From JALSHZ01 sp964614535 (lineage in GTDB: Bacteria > Pseudomonadota > Gammaproteobacteria > UWMA-0217): DNA of 64,000 nucleotides. The translations under genes were made by a program, and so were the position numbers. The notes beneath the pieces are model-generated. The model had not been told where the DNA came from. It worked only from the letters and a program-made list of their open reading frames with translations, and searched no databases. Shown here piece by piece: positions 54,433-63,516 of the stretch. Where the stretch lies: positions 10,090 to 74,089 of the forward strand of contig CAZTOZ010000067.1 of NCBI GenBank assembly GCA_964614535.1, given 5' to 3'. The first letter of the stretch is position 1; every line of letters starts with the position of its first letter.

Positions 54433-55317
54433 CTATGCTTCCCGCCGGGTGATCTGTTCGACTTTCTTCAGCACGGCACGCGCCTTGGCCGCATAATCGG
54501 GATCGGTGGCATAGCCGGCACGATGAATCTGTTCCAGAAAGGCCTCCGGGTCGGCGGCCACGTCCAGTGCCTTGCGGTAGCGCGGGTTGGTGCGGATGAA
54601 GTCGGCAAAATCCGCGACCGACTCCTCGGCCGAGGCATAGGTGCGAAAAGGCTCGCGCTTTTGTTGCATCACGCCGTCTTCGTACTCCAGCGTCCTGGCC
54701 GTCGCGACCCCGGCTTTCCAGCTGGTGTCGGCCTTGATGCCAAAGAGGTTGAAACTGCTGCCGTTGGCGGCCGGCATCACATGCCGTCCCCAGCCAGTCT
54801 CGAGCGCGGTGATGGAAAGCACGGCCTCGGGCGTGGTGCCGAGTTTCCGTGCCGCCTGCTCGGCAGCGGGGTAGAGGGCGCGAATGAACGCTTCCGGTGT
54901 CTCCCAGCGGGGCAGGGGCGACGGGGGCGTGTTTTGTTGTGCTGGTGTGCCGCTCCACAGGCGTTCGACCATCGCCAGGCGACCGTCGGATTTCGGTTGC
55001 GTGGTTTTTTCCGGCTCGACGCCCAGTTGCCGCATCACCATGTCGGCGATGCCGATCGAGCCTTTCTTGGCAAGCGAAATGGCCAGTTGCTGGTCGTACA
55101 TCCCCTGCGCCATCTCCGTCTGGTCGCTGTCGAGCATCCCTTTGCCACCGGCCTCGCGCATGCTCTTGATCATCATTTGCAGAAACAGTGCCTCGAATTG
55201 CCGCGCGGTCTCCCGCTTGGCCTCGTCGGTCTGTCTGCCAGCCTCGGCCTTGAGTTTGGCAATGCCATTGAAGTCGGTATAGACCGCTGCCAGCTCGGTG
55301 CTCTTGTCGGCGATCAT
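54433..55317 (-). CDS. flgJ: FlgJ, rod scaffold with muramidase domain
   Basis: The 294-residue protein has the N-terminal rod-binding domain (residues 1-100, FEALFLQMMIKSMREA) and a C-terminal glucosaminidase domain from about 140. Its catalytic glutamate is Glu173 in ITALETGWG, and SSFNLFGIKAD is another family motif. It opens the peptidoglycan for the rod. The ATG at 55317 shares one base with the flgI stop. Confidence 0.95.
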   Translation of the reverse strand: MIADKSTELAAVYTDFNGIAKLKAEAGRQTDEAKRETARQFEALFLQMMIKSMREAGGKGMLDSDQTEMAQGMYDQQLAISLAKKGSIGIADMVMRQLGVEPEKTTQPKSDGRLAMVERLWSGTPAQQNTPPSPLPRWETPEAFIRALYPAAEQAARKLGTTPEAVLSITALETGWGRHVMPAANGSSFNLFGIKADTSWKAGVATARTLEYEDGVMQQKREPFRTYASAEESVADFADFIRTNPRYRKALDVAADPEAFLEQIHRAGYATDPDYAAKARAVLKKVEQITRREA

Positions 55318-56441
55318 CACAGCACCACCAGCTCGGCCCGCAGCGCGCCAGCCTTCTTCAATGCATCGAGAATCGCCACCAGGTCGCCGGGGGCCGCCCC
55401 CACCTGATTGATGGCGCGAACGATCTGGTCGAGGGTGACGCCCTCCTTGAACAGAAACATCCGGTTCTTCTCCTCTTCCACCTTGATCTCCGACTGTTTG
55501 ACCTCCTTCGTCTCGCCCCGGCTGAAGGGGTAGGGTTGGCTGACCGTCGGTGTCTCGGAGATGGTCACCGTCAGGCTGCCGTGGGTGACGGCGGCGGGTT
55601 TTACGGTGACATGACTGCCAATGACGATGGTGCCGGTGCGCGAGTTGACGATGACCCGGGCGGGCGCTTCGCCCGGTTCGATCTCCATGTTCTCGATATA
55701 GGACATGAACGAGACCCGCTGCGTCGAATCCATTGGCGCGCGGATTTCGATCGAGGCGGCATCGAGTGCCTTGGCATGGCCGGCGCCGAGCCATTTGTTG
55801 ACCGACTGCTCCAGCCGCTTGGCGGTGGTGAAGTCCGGCGTATGCAGGTTGAGCACCAGTTTGTTGGACAGGTTGAAGGCGTTGGGCACGACACGCTCCA
55901 CGGTGGCGCCGCCGGGAATCCGGCCCACGCTGGGAATGTTGATCGCGATGCGCGAGCCGTCCCCCCCTTCGACGCCGAGCCCGCCAACCACCAGTTCGCC
56001 CTGGGCGACGGCATAGACTTGGCCGTCCGCGCCTTTCAGCGGTGTCATCAGCAGGCTGCCGCCGCGCAGACTCTTGGCGTTGCCCAGTGACGAGACGGTC
56101 ACGTCGATACGCTGCCCCGGCTTGACGAACGGCGGCAGGGTGGCGGTGACGGTCACCGCCGCGATGTTCTTGACGTTGGGTGTGATGTTGGGGGGTATGG
56201 TGATGCCGAACTGCGCCATCATGCTCTTGAGACTCTGCAGCGTGAAGGGTGTCTGGCCGACTTTGTCGCCAGTGCCGTCGAGTCCGACCACGAGGCCGTA
56301 GCCGAGGAGCTGGTTCTCGCGCACCCCGGCGATGGAGGCGATGTCCTTGACGCGCTCGGCGTGAACGACCGGCGCCCGGGTGCCGAGAAATCCCGTCAGA
56401 ACGATGAGCAGTGCGGTGAGAAAATGGCCTGGTTTGTTCAT
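55317..56441 (-). CDS. flgI: FlgI, P-ring protein
   Basis: The ATG at 56441 gives 374 residues with a clear signal peptide (ALLIVLTGFLGTRAPVVHA); upstream in-frame Met codons (56456, 56483) would add a non-signal stretch. FlgI motifs are ENQLLGYGLVVGLDGTGD and VGAAPGDLVAILDALKKAGA near the end. It forms the peptidoglycan ring with FlgA as chaperone. Confidence 0.96.
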   Translation of the reverse strand: MNKPGHFLTALLIVLTGFLGTRAPVVHAERVKDIASIAGVRENQLLGYGLVVGLDGTGDKVGQTPFTLQSLKSMMAQFGITIPPNITPNVKNIAAVTVTATLPPFVKPGQRIDVTVSSLGNAKSLRGGSLLMTPLKGADGQVYAVAQGELVVGGLGVEGGDGSRIAINIPSVGRIPGGATVERVVPNAFNLSNKLVLNLHTPDFTTAKRLEQSVNKWLGAGHAKALDAASIEIRAPMDSTQRVSFMSYIENMEIEPGEAPARVIVNSRTGTIVIGSHVTVKPAAVTHGSLTVTISETPTVSQPYPFSRGETKEVKQSEIKVEEEKNRMFLFKEGVTLDQIVRAINQVGAAPGDLVAILDALKKAGALRAELVVL

Positions 56442-56511
56442 TGGCTTGCAATCCATGCTGGGGCAGGGGGGGTGACGGCCCATCCGGTACCGTGTCGCGG
56501 GTGATCGCCGG

Positions 56512-57246
56512 TTACAGGGGCCACCACTTGCTGTTGAAGAAGCGCGTCAGCCAGCCGGCATCGTTGCTGTCGGCGACGACGCCCTTGCCCTTGTAGGTGA
56601 TCTCTGCATTGGCGATCTGCGTCGAGTAGATGGTGTTGCCGGCGGAAATATCGGCCGGGCGGACGATGCCGCGGATACGGACCACCTCGCTGCCCTGGTT
56701 GAGGTAGAGCAGCTTCTCGCCACGCACCACCAGGTTGCCGTTGGGCAGCACCTGGGAGACCGTTACCGTGATGTTGCCTTTCAGGCTGTTGCTCTGACTG
56801 CTCGTGCCTTCGCCGGCGAAGTCCACCTTGCCGTTGATCTTGTTTTCGAGGATCGGCACGCCGCCGTGGGTGACTCTTCTGCCCATGATGGTCGGTGACG
56901 GCAGATCGACGTTGGTGGCCTTTTTCGTTGCCGTTCCCGCTTTTTTGCTGGCGTCGGTATATTCCTTGAGGATCACCGTCAGCACGTCACCGACGCGGCG
57001 CGCGCGATAGTCCTCGAACAGTGGCCGGCTGGTGGCCGGATTGTAGATCGAGCCGGTCATCAGCTGTTGCATCGGGTTGCTGGCCGCCGGAAAGGTTGGT
57101 GCCGGCGGGTTGGGCGACGGTGCCACCACCGGTGCGTAGGCGGGATCACGCAGGCTTTTCTGCTGTGTCGCGCAGCCGCCGAGCAGCAGGCCCGATGCCA
57201 GCAAAGTGGTGAGGGGAAACAGGTAACCAGGGAGGTTGTTACGCAT
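56512..57246 (-). CDS. flgH: FlgH, L-ring lipoprotein
   Basis: The 244-residue protein has a lipoprotein signal (LASGLLLGGC, Cys25) and the FlgH body with GDVLTVILKEYTDASKKAGT, TVTVSQVLPNGNLVVRGEK and VRPADISAGNTIYSTQIANA. It forms the outer-membrane ring around the rod. Gene order flgG-flgH-flgI is standard, with 18 bases to flgG. Confidence 0.97.
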   Translation of the reverse strand: MRNNLPGYLFPLTTLLASGLLLGGCATQQKSLRDPAYAPVVAPSPNPPAPTFPAASNPMQQLMTGSIYNPATSRPLFEDYRARRVGDVLTVILKEYTDASKKAGTATKKATNVDLPSPTIMGRRVTHGGVPILENKINGKVDFAGEGTSSQSNSLKGNITVTVSQVLPNGNLVVRGEKLLYLNQGSEVVRIRGIVRPADISAGNTIYSTQIANAEITYKGKGVVADSNDAGWLTRFFNSKWWPL

Positions 57247-57264
57247 GGCGATTCCCTCGGCTTA

Positions 57265-58050
57265 TCAGAGGTTGTTGTTGGCGTAGGCCAGCATGTCGTC
57301 GATCGATGAGATCGCCTTGGAGTTGAGCTCGTAGGCCCGCTGGGTTTCGATCATGCCCACCAGCTCCTCGACGACGTTGACGTTGGAGGTCTCCAGTGAA
57401 CCCTGCATCAGCGTACCGAGCCCGTTCTGCCCGGCCGTGCCGGCCTGGGGGCTGCCGCTGGAGGCGGTTTCGGTGTAGATATTGCCACCTGCGGCCTGAA
57501 GGCCGGCCGGGTTGACGAAATCCACCAGCTGGATGGTGCCGATCTGATTCGGTGTCTTGCTGCCCGGCGTCAAGACCGAGATGGTGCCATCGGCGGCAAT
57601 GGTGATGCTCTGGGCATTGGCCGGGACCGTGAAGCCGGGTTGCAGCGCATAGCCGGAGGAGGTGACGATCTGCCCCTGGGCGTTGAGCTGAAACGAGCCG
57701 TCGCGGGTGTAGCCGCTGCTGCCGTCGGGCAGGAGAATCTCGAAGAAGCCGCGCCCCTGGATGGCGATGTCGAGTGAGTTGTCGGTTTTGGTCAGTCCGC
57801 CCTGGGTGAAGAGTTTTTCGGTGGCGACGACGCGCACGCCGGTGCCGACGTTGAGGCCCGAGGGCAGCTGTGTGTCCTGGGACGAGCTGGCGCCGACCTG
57901 GCGGACGTTCTGATAGATCAGGTCCTCGAAAACGGCGCGGTCGCGTTTGAAACCGGTGGTGTTGGCGTTGGCGAGGTTGTTGGCGATCACGCCCATGCGG
58001 GTCTGCTGGGCGTCGAGTCCGGTCTTGGAACTCCACAGTGCTCTGTTCAT
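57265..58050 (-). CDS. flgG: FlgG, distal rod protein
   Basis: The 261-residue protein opens with ALWSSKTGLDAQQTRMGVIA and NNLANANTTGFKRDR, the rod-protein signature, and ends with VNVVEELVGMIETQRAYELN and AISSIDDMLAYANNNL. Length is typical (260). It makes the distal rod. Confidence 0.97.
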   Translation of the reverse strand: MNRALWSSKTGLDAQQTRMGVIANNLANANTTGFKRDRAVFEDLIYQNVRQVGASSSQDTQLPSGLNVGTGVRVVATEKLFTQGGLTKTDNSLDIAIQGRGFFEILLPDGSSGYTRDGSFQLNAQGQIVTSSGYALQPGFTVPANAQSITIAADGTISVLTPGSKTPNQIGTIQLVDFVNPAGLQAAGGNIYTETASSGSPQAGTAGQNGLGTLMQGSLETSNVNVVEELVGMIETQRAYELNSKAISSIDDMLAYANNNL

Positions 58051-58183
58051 TGGCTAAATCCTTTTGCTCGTTGACGATGTTCCGACGGGGTCGGCGTCGT
58101 ATCCTTGCCTGCATCCTTGCAGGGTTCGATGGTTGCACGGCTTTTGTCGGGAAAGTCCATGCAACGCGCTACAGCAGGTTTTG

Positions 58184-58924
58184 TTATGTCACGCGGGCGA
58201 TCGACGAGGCATTGCGTTCGGCTTCCTCGGCGTCTTTGAGAACCTTGACCTGCATCTCGTATTGTCTGGCGAGTTCGATCATGTTCACCAGTGCCTCGGT
58301 CGCATTGACGTTGGAGCCTTCCAGGCTGCCGGGCGAGAGTGTGACCGACGCATCGGCCGGTACGGGTTCGCCATCGGCCGGGCGGAACAGGCCGGTCTCG
58401 GTCTTCCTCAGGCCGTCGAGGGGCGGGTTGACCAGCTTGATGCGATCGATGACGGCCATGCTCATCGCATCCCCGCCCTGGGGAATGATCGAGATGGTGC
58501 CATCCGAGCCGATGGTGACTTTCTGCGCCGGGGGTATGGCGATCGGGCCGCCGTTGCCGAGGACGGGCCGTCCCGCGCCGTTGGTGAGTAGCCCTTCGGG
58601 GGATATCCTCAGATCACCGCGACGGGTCAGTGACTCGCCGCCATCGACATCCTGGACCGAGATGAAACCGTCGCCGCTGATGGCGACGTCCAGATCGCGG
58701 CCGGTACTGATCATCGTCCCCTGGCTGAAGTCCACGCCGACGCGGTTGTCCTCGGGATAGACGCGGGTCGGGTGGCCGGGGCCGAACATCGGCAGCGACT
58801 GGAAGGCGTCCAGATCGGCGCGGAAACCGGTGGTATTGATGTTGGCGAGGTTGTTGCTGTTGGTCGCCTGCTTGAGCATGATCTGCCGGGCGCCGTTCAT
58901 GGCGGTGTAGATGACGCGATCCAT
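58184..58924 (-). CDS. flgF: FlgF, proximal rod protein
   Basis: The 246-residue protein starts MDRVIYTAMNGARQIM and has the motif NSNNLANINTTGFRADLDAF and the end SNVNATEALVNMIELARQYE. It makes part of the proximal rod. Gaps of 133 bases to flgG and 123 bases from flgE lie on either side; no promoter was recognised in either gap. Confidence 0.97.
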   Translation of the reverse strand: MDRVIYTAMNGARQIMLKQATNSNNLANINTTGFRADLDAFQSLPMFGPGHPTRVYPEDNRVGVDFSQGTMISTGRDLDVAISGDGFISVQDVDGGESLTRRGDLRISPEGLLTNGAGRPVLGNGGPIAIPPAQKVTIGSDGTISIIPQGGDAMSMAVIDRIKLVNPPLDGLRKTETGLFRPADGEPVPADASVTLSPGSLEGSNVNATEALVNMIELARQYEMQVKVLKDAEEAERNASSIARVT

Positions 58925-59047
58925 CGCATGTCTCCTGATTTTCCGGGTATGGGCCGGGCGGGGCCGGGTCCTGGTCCCGTCAGCCCGTTGTTGCGTGGTG
59001 GGCGGCGGGCCCTTCCTTCGGATCGCCCGCCGCCCGGTCAGGGGTCA

Positions 59048-60349
59048 TCAACGACGCATGTTGATGACGGTCTGGGTCAGCTCATCGGCCACGCTGATGA
59101 TTTGGGCATTGGCCTGGAATGCCCGTTGCGCGCCGATCATGTCCACCAGCTCCTCGGTGACATCGACGTTGGAGGATTCCAGCGCGCTGGCCTGGATGAA
59201 ACCCAGGGAAGCCGAGCCGGGTGCCCCCACCGCGGGCGCGCCGGAGGCGTAGGATTCCGCCCAGGCGCTGTCACCGACGGGGCGCAGCCCTTCGGTATTG
59301 GAGAAATTGGCCAGTGCCACCTGCCCCATCGCTTTCGACTGCCCGTTGGTGTAACGGCCGAAAATGATGCCGTTCTTGTCGATGTCGAGGCTCACCATGC
59401 GGCCCGAGGAGTAGCCGTCGGCCTTGACGCGGTTGACGCCGGAGGCCGCGTCGTACTGCGTCATGCTGGTGAGATCCAGCTTGAGGTCGATCGGATCGAC
59501 CGAGCTGCCGAGGGCGGTATCGGAGATGGTGAACTGGATCGGCTCCTGAACGGCCGGATCGGCCAGGTTGTCCACATAGGTCTGGCTGCCGTCGCTGTTC
59601 TTGATGCTCTCGATGGTTCCGTCGTTCTTGAAGCGGATCTTGTAGGGCAGCGGGTCGCCGCTGGCGTCCAGCTCGCCCACCATTTCCCCGGTGTCGGCCG
59701 ACTGGACATAGAGATCCCACTGGTTGTCGTTGGACTTGCGGAAATAGTAGTTCACCACGTGGGTCGAGCCCTGGGAGTCGTAGATCGAGGAGCCGGTGGT
59801 GAAGTTGTAGGACTTGGGGTTGTCCACGCTGAAGGCGACCGGGGGCACTTCGGATGTCTGGTCCAGATTGAGGCCGATTTCCACGTTTTCCGTCGCCTTG
59901 GGTTGCAGGTCGGCGGTGTCGATCTTGATTTCGCCGAGGGTCGGCAACACGTTGCCCGCGGCGTCCACCTGGTAGCCCGTCAGCCGCTGTTCGGTGGCGT
60001 TGGCCAGATAGCCGTCACGATCCATTCCGAACATGCCGGCGCGGGAATAGACGATGCCCCCATTGCTGTCTTTCATGCGGAAAAAGCCGCCACCCGAAAT
60101 GGCCAGGTCGAGGGCGTTGTCGGTGTAGGTGATGTCGCCCTGGGTCATCTGTTGCCGGATGGTGGTGACCTGTACACCTTTACCGGTTTCGGTGCCGTTG
60201 CCGCCGAAATCGGAGGCGGCATAGACATCGGCGAATTCCGCGCGCGAGCGCTTGAATCCGCTGGTATTGGAGTTGGCGATGTTGTTGGAGATGACCTCCA
60301 GGTTCTTGCTGGCGGCGTCAAGTCCGGTGAGTGCTGTATTGAATGACAT
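59048..60349 (-). CDS. flgE: FlgE, hook protein
   Basis: The 433-residue protein starts MSFNTALTGLDAASKNLEVI with SNNIANSNTSGFKRSRAEFA, and ends with SNVDVTEELVDMIGAQRAFQ and ANAQIISVADELTQTVINMR, the family pattern. The extra length over FlgF/FlgG is the D1/D2 hook domains. FlgD is encoded 11 bases upstream. Confidence 0.97.
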   Translation of the reverse strand: MSFNTALTGLDAASKNLEVISNNIANSNTSGFKRSRAEFADVYAASDFGGNGTETGKGVQVTTIRQQMTQGDITYTDNALDLAISGGGFFRMKDSNGGIVYSRAGMFGMDRDGYLANATEQRLTGYQVDAAGNVLPTLGEIKIDTADLQPKATENVEIGLNLDQTSEVPPVAFSVDNPKSYNFTTGSSIYDSQGSTHVVNYYFRKSNDNQWDLYVQSADTGEMVGELDASGDPLPYKIRFKNDGTIESIKNSDGSQTYVDNLADPAVQEPIQFTISDTALGSSVDPIDLKLDLTSMTQYDAASGVNRVKADGYSSGRMVSLDIDKNGIIFGRYTNGQSKAMGQVALANFSNTEGLRPVGDSAWAESYASGAPAVGAPGSASLGFIQASALESSNVDVTEELVDMIGAQRAFQANAQIISVADELTQTVINMRR

Positions 60350-60360
60350 GCGTTCCTCTC

Positions 60361-61113
60361 TTAGTTCTCTATGTTGTCTTCTGATCCATCAGATGTGTCA
60401 TTGGCGGTCGCGGTATCCGCTGTTGCCGTGGGGGTGGGCGGTTCCTGGATTCGTGTGATGCTGGAGAATGCCAGGGACTGTCCGTTGTTCGTGTTCAACA
60501 TGGCCTGACCATTGTCGAAACTGACGCTGTCGATCGTAGTGAACAACAGCGTTTGTGCCGCCTCGGTCGTCTCGTCGTCGGTGTCGAACGTGGCGGTGAC
60601 CAGGTAGTGTCCGCGTGCGGCGGGGCTGCCGTCGGCCCGTTTGCCGTCCCAGCGGAATTCCCGCAGGCCGGCGGGCTGGTTGCCCATGTCGATTTGGCGA
60701 ACGACGTTGCCGCCCGGGTCGGTGATGGTGATCTGCAGGTTGGCCGTGGCCGTCGGCAGGTCCACCGCGCCACGGGCGCCTTGGCCATCGTTGTCGAGGG
60801 TGATGCGGTCACCCGGTGCGAGCGCCTGTTTGCCAATCATGTGGATGGCGTTGAGTCCCATGCCGGACTGCAGCGATTTGGCCAGTTCGTTTACGGTCTG
60901 TTCCAGTTTGCCCAGGCTGGAGACTGAGCTGAACTGGGCCATCTGGCCGAGAAACTCGCCGTTGTCGGTGGGTTTCATCGGATCCTGGTTTTTCAGTTGC
61001 TCGGTCATCAGCTTGAGGAAGTCCTCCTGCAGAAGCTCGCTGTTGCTCGCTTTCTTGTCACGTCCGTTCTCCAGGCCGTAACGTTGCATGAGATCGGTGT
61101 TGATCTGTGTCAT
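60361..61113 (-). CDS. flgD: FlgD, hook cap protein
   Basis: The 250-residue protein contains the export-signal-like N-terminus with LQEDFLKLMTEQLKNQDPM, a hydrophilic middle and a beta-sandwich (FlgD Ig-like and Tudor-like) region with GLREFRWDGKRADGS. The tail after about residue 225 is rich in Thr, Ala and Asp and looks disordered. Its ATG shares one base with the flgC stop. Confidence 0.96.
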   Translation of the reverse strand: MTQINTDLMQRYGLENGRDKKASNSELLQEDFLKLMTEQLKNQDPMKPTDNGEFLGQMAQFSSVSSLGKLEQTVNELAKSLQSGMGLNAIHMIGKQALAPGDRITLDNDGQGARGAVDLPTATANLQITITDPGGNVVRQIDMGNQPAGLREFRWDGKRADGSPAARGHYLVTATFDTDDETTEAAQTLLFTTIDSVSFDNGQAMLNTNNGQSLAFSSITRIQEPPTPTATADTATANDTSDGSEDNIEN

Positions 61114-61529
61114 CAGCCGTTACCCAGTTTGAGTGTCTTGAGCAACATCTCTTTCGAGGTGTTGATGATTTCGACGTTGTTCTGGTAGCTGCGCGACGCC
61201 GAGATCATATTGGTCATCTCTTCGATGATGTTGACGTTGGAGTCGAAGACATAGCCTTCTTCGTTGGCCAGCGGGTTGCCGGGTTCGTAGCGTTTGTTGT
61301 GGGGCGCCTGGTTTTCCACCACGGCCATCATGCGTACGCCGCCGGCGGCCGTGGTTTGGCCCATTTCGTCCATGATGGTGGAAAAAACCGGCTGGCGGGC
61401 CTTGTAGGCCGATTTTTCATCGCCGGCCACCGTGTCGGCATTGGCGATGTTGCTGGCGGTGAGGTTCATGCGCAGCGACTGGGCGCCCATCGCGGTGCCC
61501 GATATATCGAATACATTGAACAGTGACAT
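61113..61529 (-). CDS. flgC: FlgC, proximal rod protein
   Basis: The 138-residue protein has the family start MSLFNVFDISGTAMGAQSLR, the rod motif MNLTASNIANADTV and the end FDSNVNIIEEMTNMISASRS. Length is typical. It lies 3 bases after flgB. Confidence 0.97.
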   Translation of the reverse strand: MSLFNVFDISGTAMGAQSLRMNLTASNIANADTVAGDEKSAYKARQPVFSTIMDEMGQTTAAGGVRMMAVVENQAPHNKRYEPGNPLANEEGYVFDSNVNIIEEMTNMISASRSYQNNVEIINTSKEMLLKTLKLGNG

Positions 61530-61532
61530 GGC

Positions 61533-61928
61533 TTATTCTCCGGTGAGTGCCTTGATCATCGAACGGGTCTTGCCATTGAGAAAGGTCAGGCTTGCCTGGT
61601 AGCGGATGGCGTTGTCGGCAAACTTGCCCTGTTCGACATGGGTTTCGACCGTATTGCCGTCCAGCGATGCCTGTTGCGGAATGCGGTATTTGAGGGCGCT
61701 GGTCGTGGTGACGTTCGACGGCATCGACAGATGGCGGTCGTGTGAGCGTGCCACCTCGATGGCGGGAGAGTGGATCTGCCGCCCCATGACGGCCTTGAAA
61801 TCGATGTCACGGGCCTTGTAGTTGGGCGTGTCCACATTGGCGATATTGGCGGCCAGCACGCTCGAGCGTTGTGAGCGTAATACCAGCGCCTGGGCGTGGA
61901 CCCCGAACAGCTTGTCTATCGTTGGCAT
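61533..61928 (-). CDS. flgB: FlgB, proximal rod protein
   Basis: The ATG at 61928 has GGAGGA 5 bases upstream and gives 131 residues; the open frame further upstream would run past the sigma-54 promoter. The rod motif is VLAANIANVDTPNYKARDID, and the end is ASLTFLNGKTRSMIKALTGE. It is the first gene of flgBCDEFGHIJ. Confidence 0.96.
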   Translation of the reverse strand: MPTIDKLFGVHAQALVLRSQRSSVLAANIANVDTPNYKARDIDFKAVMGRQIHSPAIEVARSHDRHLSMPSNVTTTSALKYRIPQQASLDGNTVETHVEQGKFADNAIRYQASLTFLNGKTRSMIKALTGE

Positions 61929-62032
61929 CTGTTCCTCCGCGTCCTTGCGGTTTTCGGGTTGCCGGATGCGTTGCTGCATCCGTCGGATGGGACCGGCGCC
62001 GCTGTGTAGCGGGTCGGTCTGCGATTGATCAC

Positions 62033-62048
62033 AGCAAGGGGCGTGCCA
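62033..62048 (-). promoter_or_regulatory. Sigma-54 promoter of flgBCDEFGHIJ
   Basis: On the minus strand TGGCACG-CCCC-TTGCT is a full match to the sigma-54 consensus. The predicted start near 62021 leaves a leader of about 93 bases. Confidence 0.93.
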
Positions 62049-62256
62049 CGGACGGCCGCGGGCGGGAAAACTTGAGGCTGTTTTCTCCCGGTGGCGCAAA
62101 ATGGCGACAAATGGCGGCGCGGTGACAGCAGGCCCCGCATGACGTCACATTTTGTAACGCCGGGGTGGCTGTGCGGTGGCTAACAGCTTGTCCGTCGCCG
62201 CGACGGTGGTGCGTCGCTGGTTGCCGCCGGTGGCAAATCGGGGGCGCCCGGACGGC

Positions 62257-62272
62257 TGGCATTCATCTTGCT
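62257..62272 (+). promoter_or_regulatory. Sigma-54 promoter of flgA
   Basis: TGGCATT-CATC-TTGCT has correct GG-N10-GC spacing and two changes from consensus. The predicted start near 62284 leaves about 69 bases to the flgA ATG. Confidence 0.8.
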
Positions 62273-62352
62273 TGAATGCGGGTGTCCGTGTGCGGACGTC
62301 AACAAATTGACCGTGGCGGCGATGGCCCGGCAACGATCCATGAGTTCATGGA

Positions 62353-63066
62353 ATGAATACTATGTATAAAGGAATGGGACGACTGCTCCTGGTGCTTGCG
62401 CCGTTTGTGGTGCCGGTGGCGCAGGCGGTCGAAAAAGCGGACCTCCAGCCTCACGCCGAGATTCGTCAGGCGGTGGAGGACTTCATCTACAACGAGTTGT
62501 CGGGCGAGGATCTAGAGGTGACCGTCCGCAGCCTCGATAGCCGTTTGCGTCTGCGGCGGTGCCAGGCGCCGTTGGAGATCTTCTGGTCGCCCGGCTCGCG
62601 GCAGCAGGGGGCGACGTCGGTGGGTGTCGCATGCGAGGGTGACAAGCCCTGGAAGCTCTATGTCCGCGTCGATATCCGTCTGCTCAGAGAGGTGGCGGTG
62701 GCGGCGAGGCCGCTGGTGCGCGGGGATGTGCTGAGTCGTGACGATGTCCGGATGGTGCGTAAGGACGTCAGCCGGATCAGTGGCGGTTACTTCGATGACG
62801 CGACGGCGTTGGTGGGGTATGAGTTGCGTCAGTCGGTGCCCGCCGGTCGCATGCTCTATTCCCGCATGTTGCAGCGTCCCAAACTCGTTCGCCGCGGTGA
62901 CAAGGTGACCGTGCTGGCTGTGGTGGGCGGGCTCGAGGTGCGCGTCATGGGACAGGCGTTGGCCGATGGGGGCAAGGGGCAGATGATCCGGGTGCGAAAT
63001 CTTTCGTCGAAGCGTGTCGTGCAGGGAGAGGTGGTGTCGAAGGGTCTGGTTCGCATCGCGATGTAA
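62353..63066 (+). CDS. flgA: FlgA, P-ring assembly chaperone
   Basis: The 237-residue protein has a signal peptide (LLLVLAPFVVPVAQA) and a C-terminal SAF domain (ARPLVRGDVLSRDDVRMV, then RQSVPAGRMLY). The end (GEVVSKGLVRIAM) is typical. It assists FlgI in the periplasm. It is divergent from flgB and followed by flgM after 139 bases. Confidence 0.95.
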   Translation: MNTMYKGMGRLLLVLAPFVVPVAQAVEKADLQPHAEIRQAVEDFIYNELSGEDLEVTVRSLDSRLRLRRCQAPLEIFWSPGSRQQGATSVGVACEGDKPWKLYVRVDIRLLREVAVAARPLVRGDVLSRDDVRMVRKDVSRISGGYFDDATALVGYELRQSVPAGRMLYSRMLQRPKLVRRGDKVTVLAVVGGLEVRVMGQALADGGKGQMIRVRNLSSKRVVQGEVVSKGLVRIAM

Positions 63067-63101
63067 ATCGATGTGGCGTGGTGGGGTGGATGCCGTGAAG
63101 T

Positions 63102-63120
63102 CCGTCACAATCGGTGACGG
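63102..63120 (+). other. Hairpin between flgA and flgM
   Basis: CCGTCAC and GTGACGG form a 7-base stem with a 5-base loop, 35 bases after flgA. No T-run follows on the plus strand, so termination is uncertain. Confidence 0.35.
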
Positions 63121-63147
63121 TGGCGTGGAAAAAAGCCGACGGCAACC

Positions 63148-63174
63148 TAAAGAAATCCCCGGCGTACCCGATAA
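63148..63174 (+). promoter_or_regulatory. Sigma-28 promoter of flgMN
   Basis: TAAA-N15-CCCGATAA fits the FliA consensus with one change in the -10 box. It lets FliA drive its own anti-sigma factor, the usual feedback. The leader is about 25 bases. Confidence 0.85.
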
Positions 63175-63205
63175 CCGAGGAAAGTTCACGAAGTTGGAAT
63201 TCATT

Positions 63206-63514
63206 ATGAACAAGATCAGCAATGTGTCGGCCGTCAGCAGTACGGCGGCCAGGGAAGGGCAGGGAAGCCTGAAGCGTTCCACCGATGTTGGTGAGTATCG
63301 CAGCGTCGAGAGTGGGCCTTCGAGCAAGGTGGCGCTCACCGGCATGGCGCTGGCGATGGCGCAGGCGCAGCGGATCGCCGAAGAGACCCCGGCCATCGAC
63401 GAACAGCGTGTGGAGGAGATTCGCACGGCCATCGCCAACGGAAGCTACAGCATCGACGCGGACAGGACGGCCGCAGCGTTGCTGGCGGCGGAAAAGGATT
63501 TCGCGGTCAAGTAG
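63206..63514 (+). CDS. flgM: FlgM, anti-sigma-28 factor
   Basis: The 102-residue protein is hydrophilic at the N-terminus and has the FliA-binding C-terminal helices (VEEIRTAIANGSYSID and AAALLAAEKDFA). It holds FliA inactive until the hook is finished, then is exported. The ATG at 63206 is chosen because a longer frame would contain the promoter. It is 2 bases from flgN. Confidence 0.95.
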   Translation: MNKISNVSAVSSTAAREGQGSLKRSTDVGEYRSVESGPSSKVALTGMALAMAQAQRIAEETPAIDEQRVEEIRTAIANGSYSIDADRTAAALLAAEKDFAVK

Positions 63515-63516
63515 TC

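Larger units (their letters stand above)
61929..62352. other. Divergent flgB-flgA promoter region
   Basis: About 424 bases hold two opposed sigma-54 promoters (62033-62048 minus, 62257-62272 plus) about 210 bases apart. The segment between them is the expected location of shared activator sites. No gene was seen. Confidence 0.75.
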
